The notes: a model not told the origin generated them from the letters alone. Positions 1 through 9,533 are shown, counted from the first letter of the stretch. The stretch: DNA of 64,000 nucleotides from Aldehydirespirator sp965116865 (GCA_965116865.1 OZ220727.1:1922001-1986000); one strand, 5' to 3'. Numbers and translations: made by a program.

Positions 1-38
1 CACCGCCCACCGGTGGATCCAGGCTTTAGCCTGACCGT

Positions 39-1724
39 GTGGCAGACTTGGAGTCTCGCACCGGGCTTCCGTTGATCGGCAAGGTCGCTGCGGTCTGCCT
101 GGTATTGATGCTGCTGGCCCCAGGGTCCATCCCCTCCGCGCAGCAGTCGCCCGACGGGACCGATCGGCCAGAAGCCGTCTATGACGACACCGACCCGGAG
201 GCCTACTACTACGCGGCGGTCTGGAACCTGGCCGCCAGAGGCGTCTTGCGCGGGACCGACTGCACAACCGACAGGTTCTGTCCCGACCAGGCGCTGACGC
301 GGCAGCATGCGGCTGTATGGCTGACCCGCGTCCTCGACGGCGGCCACGAGACGCCAGCCACGACGACCACCACCGCACCAACCACCACCGCACCAACCAC
401 CACCGCACCACCAGCCGCTGCCACGACCACGGCGACGGTGCCGGTTCCCGACTTTGTAGACGTTGCCGCCGACTTGTGGTGGAGGCCCCATGTCGAGCGT
501 CTGGCCGCCCTGGGGGTGACCGCCGGATGCGAGAGCGACCCGCCGCGCTTCTGCCCGAGCAACAGCATCAGCCGGGCACAGATGGCGAGCCTCCTAGTCC
601 GAGCCTTCGATCTCCCGTCCGCAGTTCCGGGGGGCTTCGACGACATCGGGCCGGACAGCGTCCACTACGGCAGCGTCAACCGGATATATGCAGCCGGGAT
701 CACCACCGGTTGCCGACAGGAGCCCTTGCGCTTCTGCCCCTCGGAGCGAGTCACCCGAGCCCAGATGGCGGTCTTCCTCGACCGCGCCATGACCTGGTCA
801 GGCGACGACGCTGCTGCGAAAGTGCCTGAGTCGGCAGAGCCCAGCACTGCCACCGCCACGACAGCCCCCATCCCGACAACCGCCGAAACTACCACCACGA
901 CCGTTCCACCCACCACGACGACAACCACCGTTCCGCCAACAACCACGACCGTTCCACCCACCACGACGACAACCACCGTTCCGCCAACAACCACGACCGT
1001 TCCACCCACCACGACGACAACCACAACAACCTCCCCACCAACGACTGCAACCACCACGACCACGACAACCACCACGACGACAACGACGACTACCCTGCCG
1101 CCCACGACGGTGACACCGACACAGGTGTCCGGCGACGAAGCGGACGTCACAGCGTCCGCACTCGACAAGAACAACTGGAACCACGAAGATTTCCCGACAC
1201 CCTTGGAAGAGACGAAGGAAATCGGCAAGAGATGCGGCAAGGACTGCCAGCGGAGAATCGACGAGCCGAAGTACCTGACACCGGCCTCGCGGGTAGGCAG
1301 CCTAGATGACAACGACTTGGTGGTCGTGTTGAGCTACGACGGCCATGCCAGGGCCTATTCGATCGACACGTTGGAGAACACAGGCAACAAGTACATCGAA
1401 GTCATAAACGACACCCTCGGAACCACGCCCGTTGCCGTCGCCTATTGACCGCCATGCGACACAGCCGTGGGGTACCTGCGGACATCGGGAGACAGGACAC
1501 TGAGCTTCGGCGTGTCCGGCTGGCTGCATCGCCTCGGCGGCGACCCCGGCCCCTTCGAATTGGTCATGTACGACGACCAAACCGAGACGCTGTGGCTCTA
1601 TCTCGAAGGAAAGGCCGTCGCTGGGGAGCTCACCGGCACCAGACTGACCCTCATCTCGATGCCCAGCATGCGATTCTCGGAGTTCAAGGCCAAGTACCCC
1701 GACGGCTACGTCTGGACGCTCTGA
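39..1724 (+). CDS. Exported SLH-like/DUF3179 protein interrupted by one in-frame TGA
   Basis: The frame opens with GTG at 39. It encodes a signal peptide (about residues 14-36, hydrophobic core ending SAQQ) and then three SLH-like repeats (about 50-98, 140-195, 200-255). The second and third of these repeats have the Gly-Cys...Phe-Cys-Pro and TRAQMA pattern. A Thr/Pro-rich linker (about 265-365) and a DUF3179 domain follow. The first part stops at a TGA (1446-1448), but the same frame continues without a break to 1724 with convincing DUF3179 sequence (LSFGVSG, MYDDQTETLW, GTRLTL). The TGA sits exactly where DUF3179 proteins have the first Cys of a Tyr-Cys-Pro-x-Cys motif; the second Cys (1455-1457) is kept. 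It is either a nonsense mutation (TGC to TGA) or, less likely, selenocysteine. I saw no convincing hairpin after the TGA. The function of DUF3179 is unknown; the protein is probably cell-surface anchored. Confidence 0.75.
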
Positions 1725-1815
1725 CCGCGCCAACGCCGGCAGGCACCACCCGCCGGTCGGCACGCCGCGCGGCGCGGCGACGTCTGGACGCTCTGACCGC
1801 GCCAACGCCGGCAGG
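1709..1815. repeat. 72-bp direct duplication over the 3' end of the DUF3179 gene
   Basis: A segment of about 34 bp, starting CGTCTGGACGCTCTGACC and including the gene's TGA stop, is present at 1709 and again at 1781, a period of 72 bp. The second copy lies in non-coding sequence after the gene. It belongs to the set of 71-76 bp duplications in this window. Confidence 0.85.
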
Positions 1816-1862
1816 GGCATTCCTGCCCACCGCCACAGTGCGGACGACACGGCCCAGCCACC

Positions 1863-1966
1863 GAATTCCCACGCTACGGCGCCATCGGAATGAGACGCGC
1901 GACGCGCACGCCCCGGCCCGGCGATGCGCTCTGACGAATTCCCTCGCTACGGTGCCATCGGAATGA
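1863..1966. repeat. 73-bp direct duplication over the proS start
   Basis: A segment of about 31 bp beginning GAATTCC and ending CATCGGAATGAG occurs at 1863 and 1936, a period of 73 bp with two mismatches. The second copy carries the probable proS start codon (ATG 1963). The first is a decoy copy containing its own ATG. A TACGGT hexamer lies 9 bp before the real ATG and could be a -10 element for a nearly leaderless message. Confidence 0.8.
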
Positions 1967-3672
1967 GATGGTCGAAGCTGTTCGCACCCACGCTGCGCGA
2001 CGCCCCCGCCGACGCCGAGGCGGCCAGCCACAGGCTGCTGGTGCGCGGCGGGTTCATCCGCCAGCTCCACGCCGGCCACTACTCGCTGCTGCCGCTAGGG
2101 CTTCGCGTGCATGACAAGGTCGAGGGCATCGTGCGCCGCGGCATGGAGGAGGTCGGCGCCCAGGAGTTCCTTCTCCCGGCCATGCATCCGGCGTCGGTCT
2201 GGCAACGCTCGGGCCGCTGGGACTCGGTCGGCCCCGAGATGTTCCGGCTCCGGGACCGCAAAGAAGCCGACCTCGCCCTGGGCATGACCCACGAGGAGGT
2301 GTTCGCGGAGATAGCCAGGGAGATCACGTCGTACCGGTCGCTGCCCCAGATCTGGTACCAGATCCAGTGGAAGTTCCGCGACGAGCCCCGGCCCAAGTCG
2401 GGTCTGCTCCGGGTGCGGGAGTTCGCCATGAAGGACAGCTACTCCTTCGACCTCGACGACGTCGGGCTGGACCACGCCTTCGAGACTCATCGGGCGGCCT
2501 ACACCCGGACCTTCGAGCGGCTGTCGCTGAACGCCATCGCCGTCGAGGCGTCGTCCGGCATGATGGGCGGCAGCGGGTCGGTCGAATTCATGGTGCCGTC
2601 CCCCGCCGGCGAGGACGACATCGCCCGCTGCACGGGCTGCGGCTACGCGGCCAACGTGGAGACAGCCACCTCGGCGCCGGCGCCCGTGGACGACAGCGAC
2701 ACCAGCGACAACCTCGCCCGCTTCCCGACCCCGGGGGTCCGCACCATCGCCGCGCTCGAGAAGGCGGAGAGCGGAGCGCCCGCCCACAGGCAAATCAAGA
2801 CCATGGTCATGATGCTCGACGGGGAGATGACGCTGGCCCTGGTGCGGGGCGATCACCAGCTCAACCTCCAGAAGCTGGCCGACGGCGCCCGGGCCGCCGA
2901 GATCCGCCCGGCCGAGCCGGCCGAGACCCTCGAACGCCTAGGCGCCCACCCCGGCTCGCTCGGCGCGGTGGGGGTGAAGCATCTGCGGATAGTGGCCGAC
3001 CACGCGCTGCGGGGCCGGCGGAACCTGGCCACCGGTGCCAATACCGACGACTGGCACTACTCCGGCGTGGACATCGCACGCGACATAGCGGTGGACGAGT
3101 GGCTCGACCTGCGGCAGGTGTCGGCCGGGGAGCCCTGTGTGAGCTGCGGCCATCCCCTCGAGGTGGTCCGCTGCATCGAGACCGGCCACATCTTCAAGCT
3201 GGGCCGCCGCTACGCCGAAGCCATGGGCGCCGCCGTGCTCGACGCCGACGGAGTGGAGCGCACCGTCACCATGGGCTCCTACGGCATCGGCATCGGCAGG
3301 GCCATGGCCGCGGTGGCCGAGGCACACCACGACGAACGGGGCCTCGTCTGGCCGGCGGCGGTGGCCCCCTATGCGACGGTCATCACCGTGGCCAGCATGC
3401 GCGACGGCGCCGTAGTGGCCGCGGCCGAGCGGCTGTACACCGAGCTCCAAGGACTCGGGGTGGAGGTGCTGCTCGACGACCGCGACACACGGGCCGGCGT
3501 CAAGTTCGCCGACGCCGAGCTGGTCGGCATCCCCTTGCGGATCACCGCAGGCCGGGCGGTTGCCGACGACCAGGTCGAGCTCACGGCGCGGGCCACCGGC
3601 GACACGCAGCGGGTCGGGTTGGACGACGCCGCCGCCAGGGTGGCGTCCGCCGTCGCCTCAGCCAAACCCTGA
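1963..3672 (+). CDS. proS: Prolyl-tRNA synthetase
   Basis: This class II aminoacyl-tRNA synthetase charges tRNA-Pro in the cytoplasm. The product of 569 residues matches the bacterial type with an inserted editing domain. The N-terminus MRWSKLFAPTLRDAPADAEA is the usual ProRS opening. Motif 2 is visible as FRDEPRP...REFAMKDSYSF, and motif 3 as GSYGIGIGRAMAAVAE. The part between (about residues 220-400) corresponds to the INS editing domain, followed by a C-terminal anticodon-binding domain. The frame is open back to an ATG at 1924, but the family N-terminus begins at ATG 1963, inside the second copy of a 73-bp duplication. The gene stands alone, with tandem repeats on both sides. Confidence 0.95.
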   Translation: MRWSKLFAPTLRDAPADAEAASHRLLVRGGFIRQLHAGHYSLLPLGLRVHDKVEGIVRRGMEEVGAQEFLLPAMHPASVWQRSGRWDSVGPEMFRLRDRKEADLALGMTHEEVFAEIAREITSYRSLPQIWYQIQWKFRDEPRPKSGLLRVREFAMKDSYSFDLDDVGLDHAFETHRAAYTRTFERLSLNAIAVEASSGMMGGSGSVEFMVPSPAGEDDIARCTGCGYAANVETATSAPAPVDDSDTSDNLARFPTPGVRTIAALEKAESGAPAHRQIKTMVMMLDGEMTLALVRGDHQLNLQKLADGARAAEIRPAEPAETLERLGAHPGSLGAVGVKHLRIVADHALRGRRNLATGANTDDWHYSGVDIARDIAVDEWLDLRQVSAGEPCVSCGHPLEVVRCIETGHIFKLGRRYAEAMGAAVLDADGVERTVTMGSYGIGIGRAMAAVAEAHHDERGLVWPAAVAPYATVITVASMRDGAVVAAAERLYTELQGLGVEVLLDDRDTRAGVKFADAELVGIPLRITAGRAVADDQVELTARATGDTQRVGLDDAAARVASAVASAKP

Positions 3673-3870
3673 CCAGCGCAAAGCCGATCCTCGACGACGC
3701 CCCCGGCTCGGAGACTGGGCGAACAGGCGGAAACGCCGAGAATCGGCGGCCACAGCCGTCACGGCGACCGAGACGGTCAGCTGCGATCCCCAACGGCCCG
3801 CTCCGCCCCTTCGTGGCGCCGACGGCGGCCGGTTGCGGCGGCCGGCCGAAGCTCTGCCATTGGTTGTGGA

Positions 3871-4119
3871 GGGCAGCTTGAAGCCGTTCACGGCCAACAG
3901 CGCGGGCTGATCCTGCCGAAGCGGTCGAGGCCGTCGAGCGGGGGCAGCTTGAAGCCGTTCACGGCCAACAGCGCGGGCTGATCCTGCCGAAGCGGTCGAG
4001 GCCGTCGAGCGGGGGCAGCTTGAAGCCGTTCACGGCCAACAGCGCGGGCTGATCCTGCCGAAGCGGTCGAGGCCGTCGAGCGGGGGCAGCTTGAAGCCGT
4101 TCACGGCCAACAGCGCGGG
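3871..4119. repeat. 71-bp tandem array between proS and the next gene
   Basis: Copies start at 3878, 3949, 4020 and 4091 (last one partial), with an exact period of 71 bp and almost no divergence. The unit begins TTGAAGCCGTTCACGGCC. I see no gene in 3673-4140; the region between proS and the array has no recognisable feature. The array lies downstream of both flanking convergent genes. Confidence 0.95.
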
Positions 4120-4140
4120 GCCGGTGAGGCGGGTCCGGGC

Positions 4141-4699
4141 TCAGACGGTGGCGTCCAAGTCGAGGGCCCGCGCCAGGAAACTGGCCATCTGCGCCCGCGT
4201 CACCGCCTGATCGGGGCAATAACGCAACGGATCACTCCCACAGCCCTCCGTGACTCCCCGGCGATACATCACGTCGATCGCCGACGCATGCGGACCTCCA
4301 ACACCCACATCCACGAACCCCGCCGACTCGGACGGCTCCCCCAGATCCAACGCCCGCGCCAGGAAACTGGCCATCTGCGCCCGCGTCACCGCCTGATCGG
4401 GGCAATAACGCAACGGATCACTCCCACAGCCCTCCGTGACTCCCCGGCGATACATCACGTCGATCGCCGACGCATGCGGACCTCCAACACCCACATCCAC
4501 GAACCCCGCCGACTCGGACGGCTCCCCCAGATCCAACGCCCGCGCCAGGAAACTGGCCATCTGCGCCCGCGTCACCGCCTGATCGGGGCAATAACGCAAC
4601 GGATCACTCCCACAGCCCTCCGTGACTCCCCGGCGATACATCACGTCGATCGCCGACGCATGCGGACCTCCAGCACCCACATCCACGAACCCCGCAAGT
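4141..4699 (-). repeat. 186-bp in-frame tandem repeat encoding SLH-like units
   Basis: Three copies of a 186-bp unit (62 codons) form the C-terminal end of the surface protein. Equivalent points lie at 4288 and 4474, and the copies are almost identical in DNA. Such low divergence, including at third codon positions, points to recent duplication or gene conversion. Confidence 0.9.
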
Positions 4700-7050
4700 G
4701 CCCGATGCCCAGAAGGAGGCCCAAGCGGGGGCGGAGACCCAGACGGAGAAGGAGGCCCGGGCGGGGGCGGAGACCCGGGCGGAGAAGGAGGCCCAGGCGG
4801 GGGCGGAGGCGGGGGCGTGGGCGGAGGCGGGGCCACGCCGTCGTCGTCGACGACGGTCAAGACCACATCGTCGGGACCGGCTACGCCCAAGCGGTTGGCC
4901 GCGGTTCCGGTGACGGTGACGTAGCGGTCGCCGCCGTTGTCGATGCTGTCGTCGGCGCCGGTGACGACCACCGTGCCCGTGCTCGCGGTGGCGTCGGCCG
5001 CGATGGTCAAGACTTTGCCGGAGCCCAACGTCGCCGGGCCCGCGCCCAGCGACACGGTGACGGTGGTCTCCGCAGCGGAGGGCCTGTCCAACGACGCGGT
5101 CACCGCCGCGGCGCCGCCGTTCTCAGACACCGACGCCGGCGTCAGCGCCAGCGCCACCCGCGGGAGCGGCCGGCTGTAGGCGAAGAACATCGCGATCCCG
5201 TCGGCGACCCACAGACGGGAGCCGTCCGACCAGACACCGCGGGGCAGGAAGTAACGGGGCAGGCCCAGATCCTCGGACGGGACGTGTGCCCCGTCGGACA
5301 GGCTGTAGGCGAAGAGCCTGTCAGCGCCCGCGTCGACGACCCAGATCGTGGCACCGTCCGACCAGACGTCACGGGGGAAGGCGTTGCCGGAGACGAGGGC
5401 GACGTCGTTGGACGGGTCGCGTGCGCCGCCCGACAGGGTGTAGGCGAAGAGCCTGCCGTCGGAGGCGTCGGCCACCCAGGCGGTGACACCGTCGGACCAC
5501 ACCCCGTAGGAGGATCCGTTGTCGGCGTGCAGAACGACGTCCCTGCCCTGGTCGCGTGCCCCGGACGCCAGGCCGTAGGCGAACAGCTTGTCTTCGACCG
5601 GATCGGCCACCCACACAGTTATTCCGTCGGACCACACCCCCCTGGGATAGCCGTTGTCGGAGTCGAGAGCGAGATCCTTGGTCGAGTCGCGCGCCCCGGA
5701 CGCCAGGCTGTAGGCGAACAGCATGTCTCCGTCGGGGTCGGCGACCCACATGGTGGACCCGTCGGACCACACCCCGTGCCGGACCTGGTTGTCGGCGTGC
5801 GCGACGAAGTCACGGCCGCTGTCGCGGACGAAGCTCGCCACCGGCACGGTCTCGTCGTCGGCGACGGCCAGCCTCACATAGCCGGGGCCGGACACGCCGT
5901 CAGTGTTGGCCGCGGCGCCGGAGACGAACACGAACCGGTTGCCGTTGAACAGACCGTCGGCGACGTCGGGCACCGTCACCTCCACCAGCCCGCGGCTGTC
6001 GGTCGTCTTGGCGGCGATCGTGAGGGTGGCGCCGGCGCCCAGCATCGCCCCGACCGACGACGCCACCGACACCTCGACGGTGGTCGCGGCCGCAGAAGCC
6101 CATTCCGTGGAGGCCGACACCCGCACCGTGCCGCCGCTCTCCGGCACCGACGCCTGCGACAGCCCCAGGGTGACCTCCGGCGGCGGGCTGTAGGCGTAGA
6201 TCCGGTCGCCGACAGCGCCGGCGGTGCTGGCGCCGTGGTCGGCCACCCACAAGTTGACGCCGTCGGACCACAGCCCCTCGGGATCGTCGTTGCCCGCGGT
6301 CAGCGCCAGATCCTTGGAGGAGTCGTAGGCCTTCGACGACAGGTCGTAGGCATACAGACTGTCGTCTGCCCCGTCGGCCACCCACACGGTCACACCGTCG
6401 GACCACATCCCGGTGGCGTCATCGTTGTCGTCGGCCAGCTCGATGTCGCTGTCCGACTGACGGGACCCGTCGGAGAGGCTGTAAGCGAACAGGCTGCCGC
6501 CGTCGCCCATATCGGCCACCCACACGGTCGACCCGTCGGACCACAGGCCCGAGGCGAAGCGATTGGCCTCGGCCAGTCTGAATTCCTTCGAGGTGTCCCG
6601 AGCCTTGTCGGACATCGCATAGGCATACACACGAGAGTCCGCCCTGTCGACCACCCACATCGTCGTCTCGTCAGACCACAGACCCCACGGAACCTGATTC
6701 GAGGCCGCATCCAGAGTGTCGAAATCTTTGCTGGGGTCCCGCGACTTGTCCGACATCTTGTAGGCGTAGATCTTGTTGTCGTACCAGTCGACCACCCACA
6801 TCGTCGTCCCGTCGGACCAAATCCCCCGCGGCGCCCCGTTGTCCGCGGCCGACAACGACGTGAAGTCCTCGCCGCCGTTGTACACCAGGCCGGCCACGTC
6901 CACAGGAGCGGACCAGGCCGCCTCGTCCCCCGGCAGGACAATCCCCAACGCCGACAGCGCCACCACCGCAGCCGCAACCCCGGCCACCCGAACCGCCGCA
7001 GCCCGCCAGCCGGCCCACGACCTGAGCCGGGAGACACCCTGACCCTCCAT
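4141..7050 (-). CDS. Large exported SLH-like protein with propeller-like WSDG repeats
   Basis: The 969-residue product starts at ATG 7050, preceded by GGGAG. The frame is open further upstream, but there it only shadows the IclR gene. An N-terminal signal or membrane segment (about residues 10-45) leads into about five repeats of the type WSDG..WV.D....YAY. A Calx-beta-like domain (VTLGLSQASVPESGGT) follows, then five more WSDG repeats, a second Calx-beta-like domain (VALALTPASVSENGG) and a Pro-rich linker. The C-terminus has three nearly identical 62-residue SLH-like repeats with GCGSDPLRYCPDQAVTRAQM. It is probably a cell-surface protein with an extracellular propeller; the ligand is unknown. 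It shares the Cys-containing SLH type with the protein at 39-1724. Confidence 0.8.
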   Translation of the reverse strand: MEGQGVSRLRSWAGWRAAAVRVAGVAAAVVALSALGIVLPGDEAAWSAPVDVAGLVYNGGEDFTSLSAADNGAPRGIWSDGTTMWVVDWYDNKIYAYKMSDKSRDPSKDFDTLDAASNQVPWGLWSDETTMWVVDRADSRVYAYAMSDKARDTSKEFRLAEANRFASGLWSDGSTVWVADMGDGGSLFAYSLSDGSRQSDSDIELADDNDDATGMWSDGVTVWVADGADDSLYAYDLSSKAYDSSKDLALTAGNDDPEGLWSDGVNLWVADHGASTAGAVGDRIYAYSPPPEVTLGLSQASVPESGGTVRVSASTEWASAAATTVEVSVASSVGAMLGAGATLTIAAKTTDSRGLVEVTVPDVADGLFNGNRFVFVSGAAANTDGVSGPGYVRLAVADDETVPVASFVRDSGRDFVAHADNQVRHGVWSDGSTMWVADPDGDMLFAYSLASGARDSTKDLALDSDNGYPRGVWSDGITVWVADPVEDKLFAYGLASGARDQGRDVVLHADNGSSYGVWSDGVTAWVADASDGRLFAYTLSGGARDPSNDVALVSGNAFPRDVWSDGATIWVVDAGADRLFAYSLSDGAHVPSEDLGLPRYFLPRGVWSDGSRLWVADGIAMFFAYSRPLPRVALALTPASVSENGGAAAVTASLDRPSAAETTVTVSLGAGPATLGSGKVLTIAADATASTGTVVVTGADDSIDNGGDRYVTVTGTAANRLGVAGPDDVVLTVVDDDGVAPPPPTPPPPPPPGPPSPPGSPPPPGPPSPSGSPPPLGPPSGHRALAGFVDVGAGGPHASAIDVMYRRGVTEGCGSDPLRYCPDQAVTRAQMASFLARALDLGEPSESAGFVDVGVGGPHASAIDVMYRRGVTEGCGSDPLRYCPDQAVTRAQMASFLARALDLGEPSESAGFVDVGVGGPHASAIDVMYRRGVTEGCGSDPLRYCPDQAVTRAQMASFLARALDLDATV

Positions 7051-7074
7051 CGCTCCCGACCCTATACCTGAGAG

Positions 7075-7254
7075 GCCGAGCAGACAGGCGAGCGATCCAC
7101 CGCATGCGGACACGTCGTCCGGCGGCACCGGCACATCCAACTCGACAGCCGAGCAAACAGGCGAGCGATCCACCGCATGCGGACACGTCGTCCGGCGGCA
7201 CCGGCACATCCAACTCGACAGCCGAGCAAACAGGCGAGCGATCCACCGCATGCG
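7075..7254. repeat. 73-bp tandem array upstream of the surface-protein gene
   Basis: Units begin at 7075, 7148 and 7221 (last partial), an exact 73-bp period. The array lies just upstream of the start at 7050 and downstream of the IclR gene stop. It is followed (7258-7310) by a reverse-oriented copy of a dispersed intergenic sequence also seen near 41.9 and 59.2 kb. No gene is visible in 7255-7409. Confidence 0.9.
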
Positions 7255-7409
7255 GGCGCGGCCATGGCCCGGGCGGCCTTCAGGCCGCAGCGAACAAAAG
7301 CGGGTGACAAGCTCCCGCGGACCGGCCACGCGTCGCAGGCGAACCGGCTCTGCCGCCGCCCCGCTCGCCGGCGCGGCCTGAGCCCGGCGGGCGACCGGCC
7401 GCTCGACCC

Positions 7410-8153
7410 CTACTCGGACAGCGCCGCCGAGAGGCGGCCGGCGGCCTCGATCACCGCGATGCCGTGGTCGTGGGTGTCGTCCGGGTTCGGGAACCGGTAG
7501 GCCGGGCCGTGGACGTGCAGGGCAGCCTCGACGCGGCCGTCCCTCTCGAACACCGGGGCGGCCACCGCATTGAGCTCCTCGGCGAACTCCTCGTAGACCC
7601 AGGCGTAGCCGATGCTGCGAGCCTGCTCCAGCCTGTCGCGCAACTCGTCCGGATCGGTCATGGTCCACGGCGTGCATCGCACCAGCGGCCCGGCCAGGTA
7701 CTCCTCCACATAACGCTCGGTCTGGTGGGCCAGGATCACCAGACCCGAGGACACCGCGTGCAGCGGGGCATGCTCGCCGGTCCAGTCCCGAACCTGGATG
7801 TTGGAAGAGGACTCGGTCTGGTCGAGGTAGTAGACCTGACCGCCGTCGATGACGGAAAGCCCCGCGACCTCGTCGAGGCTCTCGGCCAGGTCCAGCAGGT
7901 GCGGCCGGGCCGCGGCCACCAGGTTCCGGCCCCTGGGAGCCGATCCGGCCAGGTCGATCAGGCCCGGCCCCAGCCGGTACTCGCCGCCCGCCTCGGTCTG
8001 CTCGACAGCCTGCTCCTCCTCCAGGGAGGCAAGCAGACGGGCCACGGTGCTCTTGGGCAAGGCGACCCGCTCGGCCAGTTCGGTGACGCCCACCGGGCCC
8101 AGCGCCAACGCCCGCAGCAGCGCGAACGACCTCTTGATCGACTGCACGGTCAC
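7410..8153 (-). CDS. IclR-family transcriptional regulator
   Basis: The 247-residue product has the IclR layout. An N-terminal winged helix-turn-helix (residues about 1-60: SIKRSFALLRAL, GVTELAERVALPKSTVARLL) is followed by the effector-binding domain (about 75-245, including AWVYEEFAEELNAVAAPVFE). The start is GTG at 8153. It lies next to and on the same strand as etfA, etfB and the dehydrogenase gene. The double palindrome TTCCG-N5-CGGAA at 13327-13359 resembles sites bound by regulators of this family, so control of the one-carbon block is a reasonable inference. The effector is unknown; a methylated glycine or an intermediate is possible. Confidence 0.9.
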   Translation of the reverse strand: MTVQSIKRSFALLRALALGPVGVTELAERVALPKSTVARLLASLEEEQAVEQTEAGGEYRLGPGLIDLAGSAPRGRNLVAAARPHLLDLAESLDEVAGLSVIDGGQVYYLDQTESSSNIQVRDWTGEHAPLHAVSSGLVILAHQTERYVEEYLAGPLVRCTPWTMTDPDELRDRLEQARSIGYAWVYEEFAEELNAVAAPVFERDGRVEAALHVHGPAYRFPNPDDTHDHGIAVIEAAGRLSAALSE

Positions 8154-8184
8154 GCCGTCAGCCTACGCGTCGGCAGCCGTCACG

Positions 8185-9189
8185 TCATCGCCGGTCCCGG
8201 CGGCGGCGGATCTCGGCGTTCATGGCCGGGACAACCTGGTGCAGGTCGCCTATCACCGCCCAATCCGCCTTCACGACCATATTGGCCTCAGAGTCGATGT
8301 TGATGGCCAGGATGTGCTTCGAGCCCATCGCTCCCACCCAGTGCTGGATCGCCCCGGAGATCCCCGAGGCGATGTAGACCTGCGGGGCGATACGGGTGCC
8401 GGTCTGGCCGACCTGGTCCGAATGCGGCCGCCAGCCGTTGTTGGTGACGGCCCGGCTACAGCCGACACGGCCGCCCAGCAGTTCGGCCAGTTCCTCCAAC
8501 GGGGCGAACCCCTCGGCGGAACCGACGCCGCGGCCTCCGCCCACCACGACCGGCGCCGTGGGCAGCGTGACCCCCGCCTCCAGCACCACCCGGTCCTTCA
8601 CCACGGAGCGGGCCAGACCGGCGTCCAGATCCACAGCCACGGCCTGCGCCTGCGGAGACGAAGCGGGCACGGGCTCCACCGGCGCCGACGCCACGCAATG
8701 CAGGCCGCAAGTGAGCAGCGCGGCGCCGCCCGCGTCGAGAGTGGCGTCCTCCAGCAGCGACCCTCCCCACTGGATGCGGGTCATGGACCACTGCCCGCCC
8801 CGGCCGGCGGGAGGGGTGACGTCGGTGCAGTTGACGACCAACGGCTGATCGAGGCGGGCCGCGGCCTGGGCCATCACCTCGTTGCCCCGCTCGCTGCCGG
8901 CAGCCAGAACGGCGCCGGGGCCGAGGCTGCCCACCAGCTGGGCGACCGACTCGCCCCACGCTTCAGGCCCGAAATCGGTCAGCACCTCGTGCTCCACCGT
9001 GTAGGCCCGGGCCGCTCCATGGGCGCCCGCCTCCTCCACCGCTGAGCCCGGCCCGGCCGCGCAGGCGCCGACAACGGCCGCGTGCATCTCCACGCCCATC
9101 TTCGCGGCCAGCACCCGGCCGAAGGTGAGCGCTTCCCGGGCAGGCTCGCCGAGCGTGCCCCGGTCGTGCTCGAGTACCACCAGCAGCAT
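8185..9189 (-). CDS. etfA: Electron transfer flavoprotein, alpha subunit
   Basis: ETF accepts electrons from flavoprotein dehydrogenases and passes them to the quinone pool through ETF-quinone oxidoreductase. The 334-residue product has the N-terminal alpha/beta domain (MLLVVLEHDRG) and the conserved C-terminal FAD-binding part. Visible there are SRAVTNNGW, QVGQTGTRIAPQVYIASGISG, QHWVGAMGS, IAINIDSEA-type and DWAVIGDLHQVVP-type segments. ATG 9189 is chosen because the family N-terminus starts there; the longer frame reads only repeat DNA. The start lies in GTGCTGTGATG, which matches the etfB stop junction, so the two genes probably overlapped before tandem duplications separated them. Confidence 0.93.
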   Translation of the reverse strand: MLLVVLEHDRGTLGEPAREALTFGRVLAAKMGVEMHAAVVGACAAGPGSAVEEAGAHGAARAYTVEHEVLTDFGPEAWGESVAQLVGSLGPGAVLAAGSERGNEVMAQAAARLDQPLVVNCTDVTPPAGRGGQWSMTRIQWGGSLLEDATLDAGGAALLTCGLHCVASAPVEPVPASSPQAQAVAVDLDAGLARSVVKDRVVLEAGVTLPTAPVVVGGGRGVGSAEGFAPLEELAELLGGRVGCSRAVTNNGWRPHSDQVGQTGTRIAPQVYIASGISGAIQHWVGAMGSKHILAINIDSEANMVVKADWAVIGDLHQVVPAMNAEIRRRRDRR

Positions 9190-9533
9190 CACAGCACCCC
9201 CGGCTCCTCGCGTCCACCCGCCGAAATGCCCGTATAGACGGGCCTCACAGATCCCCAGCCGCAGGAACCGGCCACCACAGCCATCACAGCACCCCCGGCT
9301 CCTCGCGTCCACCCGCCGAAATGCCCGTATAGACGGGCCTCACAGATCCCCAGCCGCAGGAACCGGCCGCCACAGCCATCACAGCACCCCGCCGAGACGG
9401 GCTCATCCTCCGGCCGGGCGTGAGGCCGCAGGAACCGGCCGCCACAGCCATCACAGCACCCCGCCGAGACGGGCTCATCCTCCGGCCGGGCGTGAGGCCG
9501 CAGGAACCGGCCGCCACGGCCATCACAGCACCC
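9187..9533. repeat. Tandem array (2 x 95 bp, 2 x 72 bp) between etfB and etfA
   Basis: Two 95-bp units (9187-9281, 9282-9376) are followed by two 72-bp units (9377-9448, 9449-9520). All begin CATCACAGCACCCC on the plus strand. On the coding strand each unit ends with the junction GTGCTGTGATG, in which the TGA of etfB and the ATG of etfA overlap. The array has thus been built by repeating the stop/start junction of a formerly overlapping pair. Confidence 0.9.

Noticed and set aside
1446..1448. TGA read as a sense codon throughout the genome (alternative code)
   Set aside because: Many intact genes here end in TGA (proS, DUF1015, metF-like neighbours, glycosyltransferase), so TGA is a normal stop.
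7051..7677. N-terminal extension of the surface protein to 7677
   Set aside because: The extra frame is antisense or out-of-frame reading of the IclR gene and a 73-bp array; the signal peptide begins at ATG 7050.
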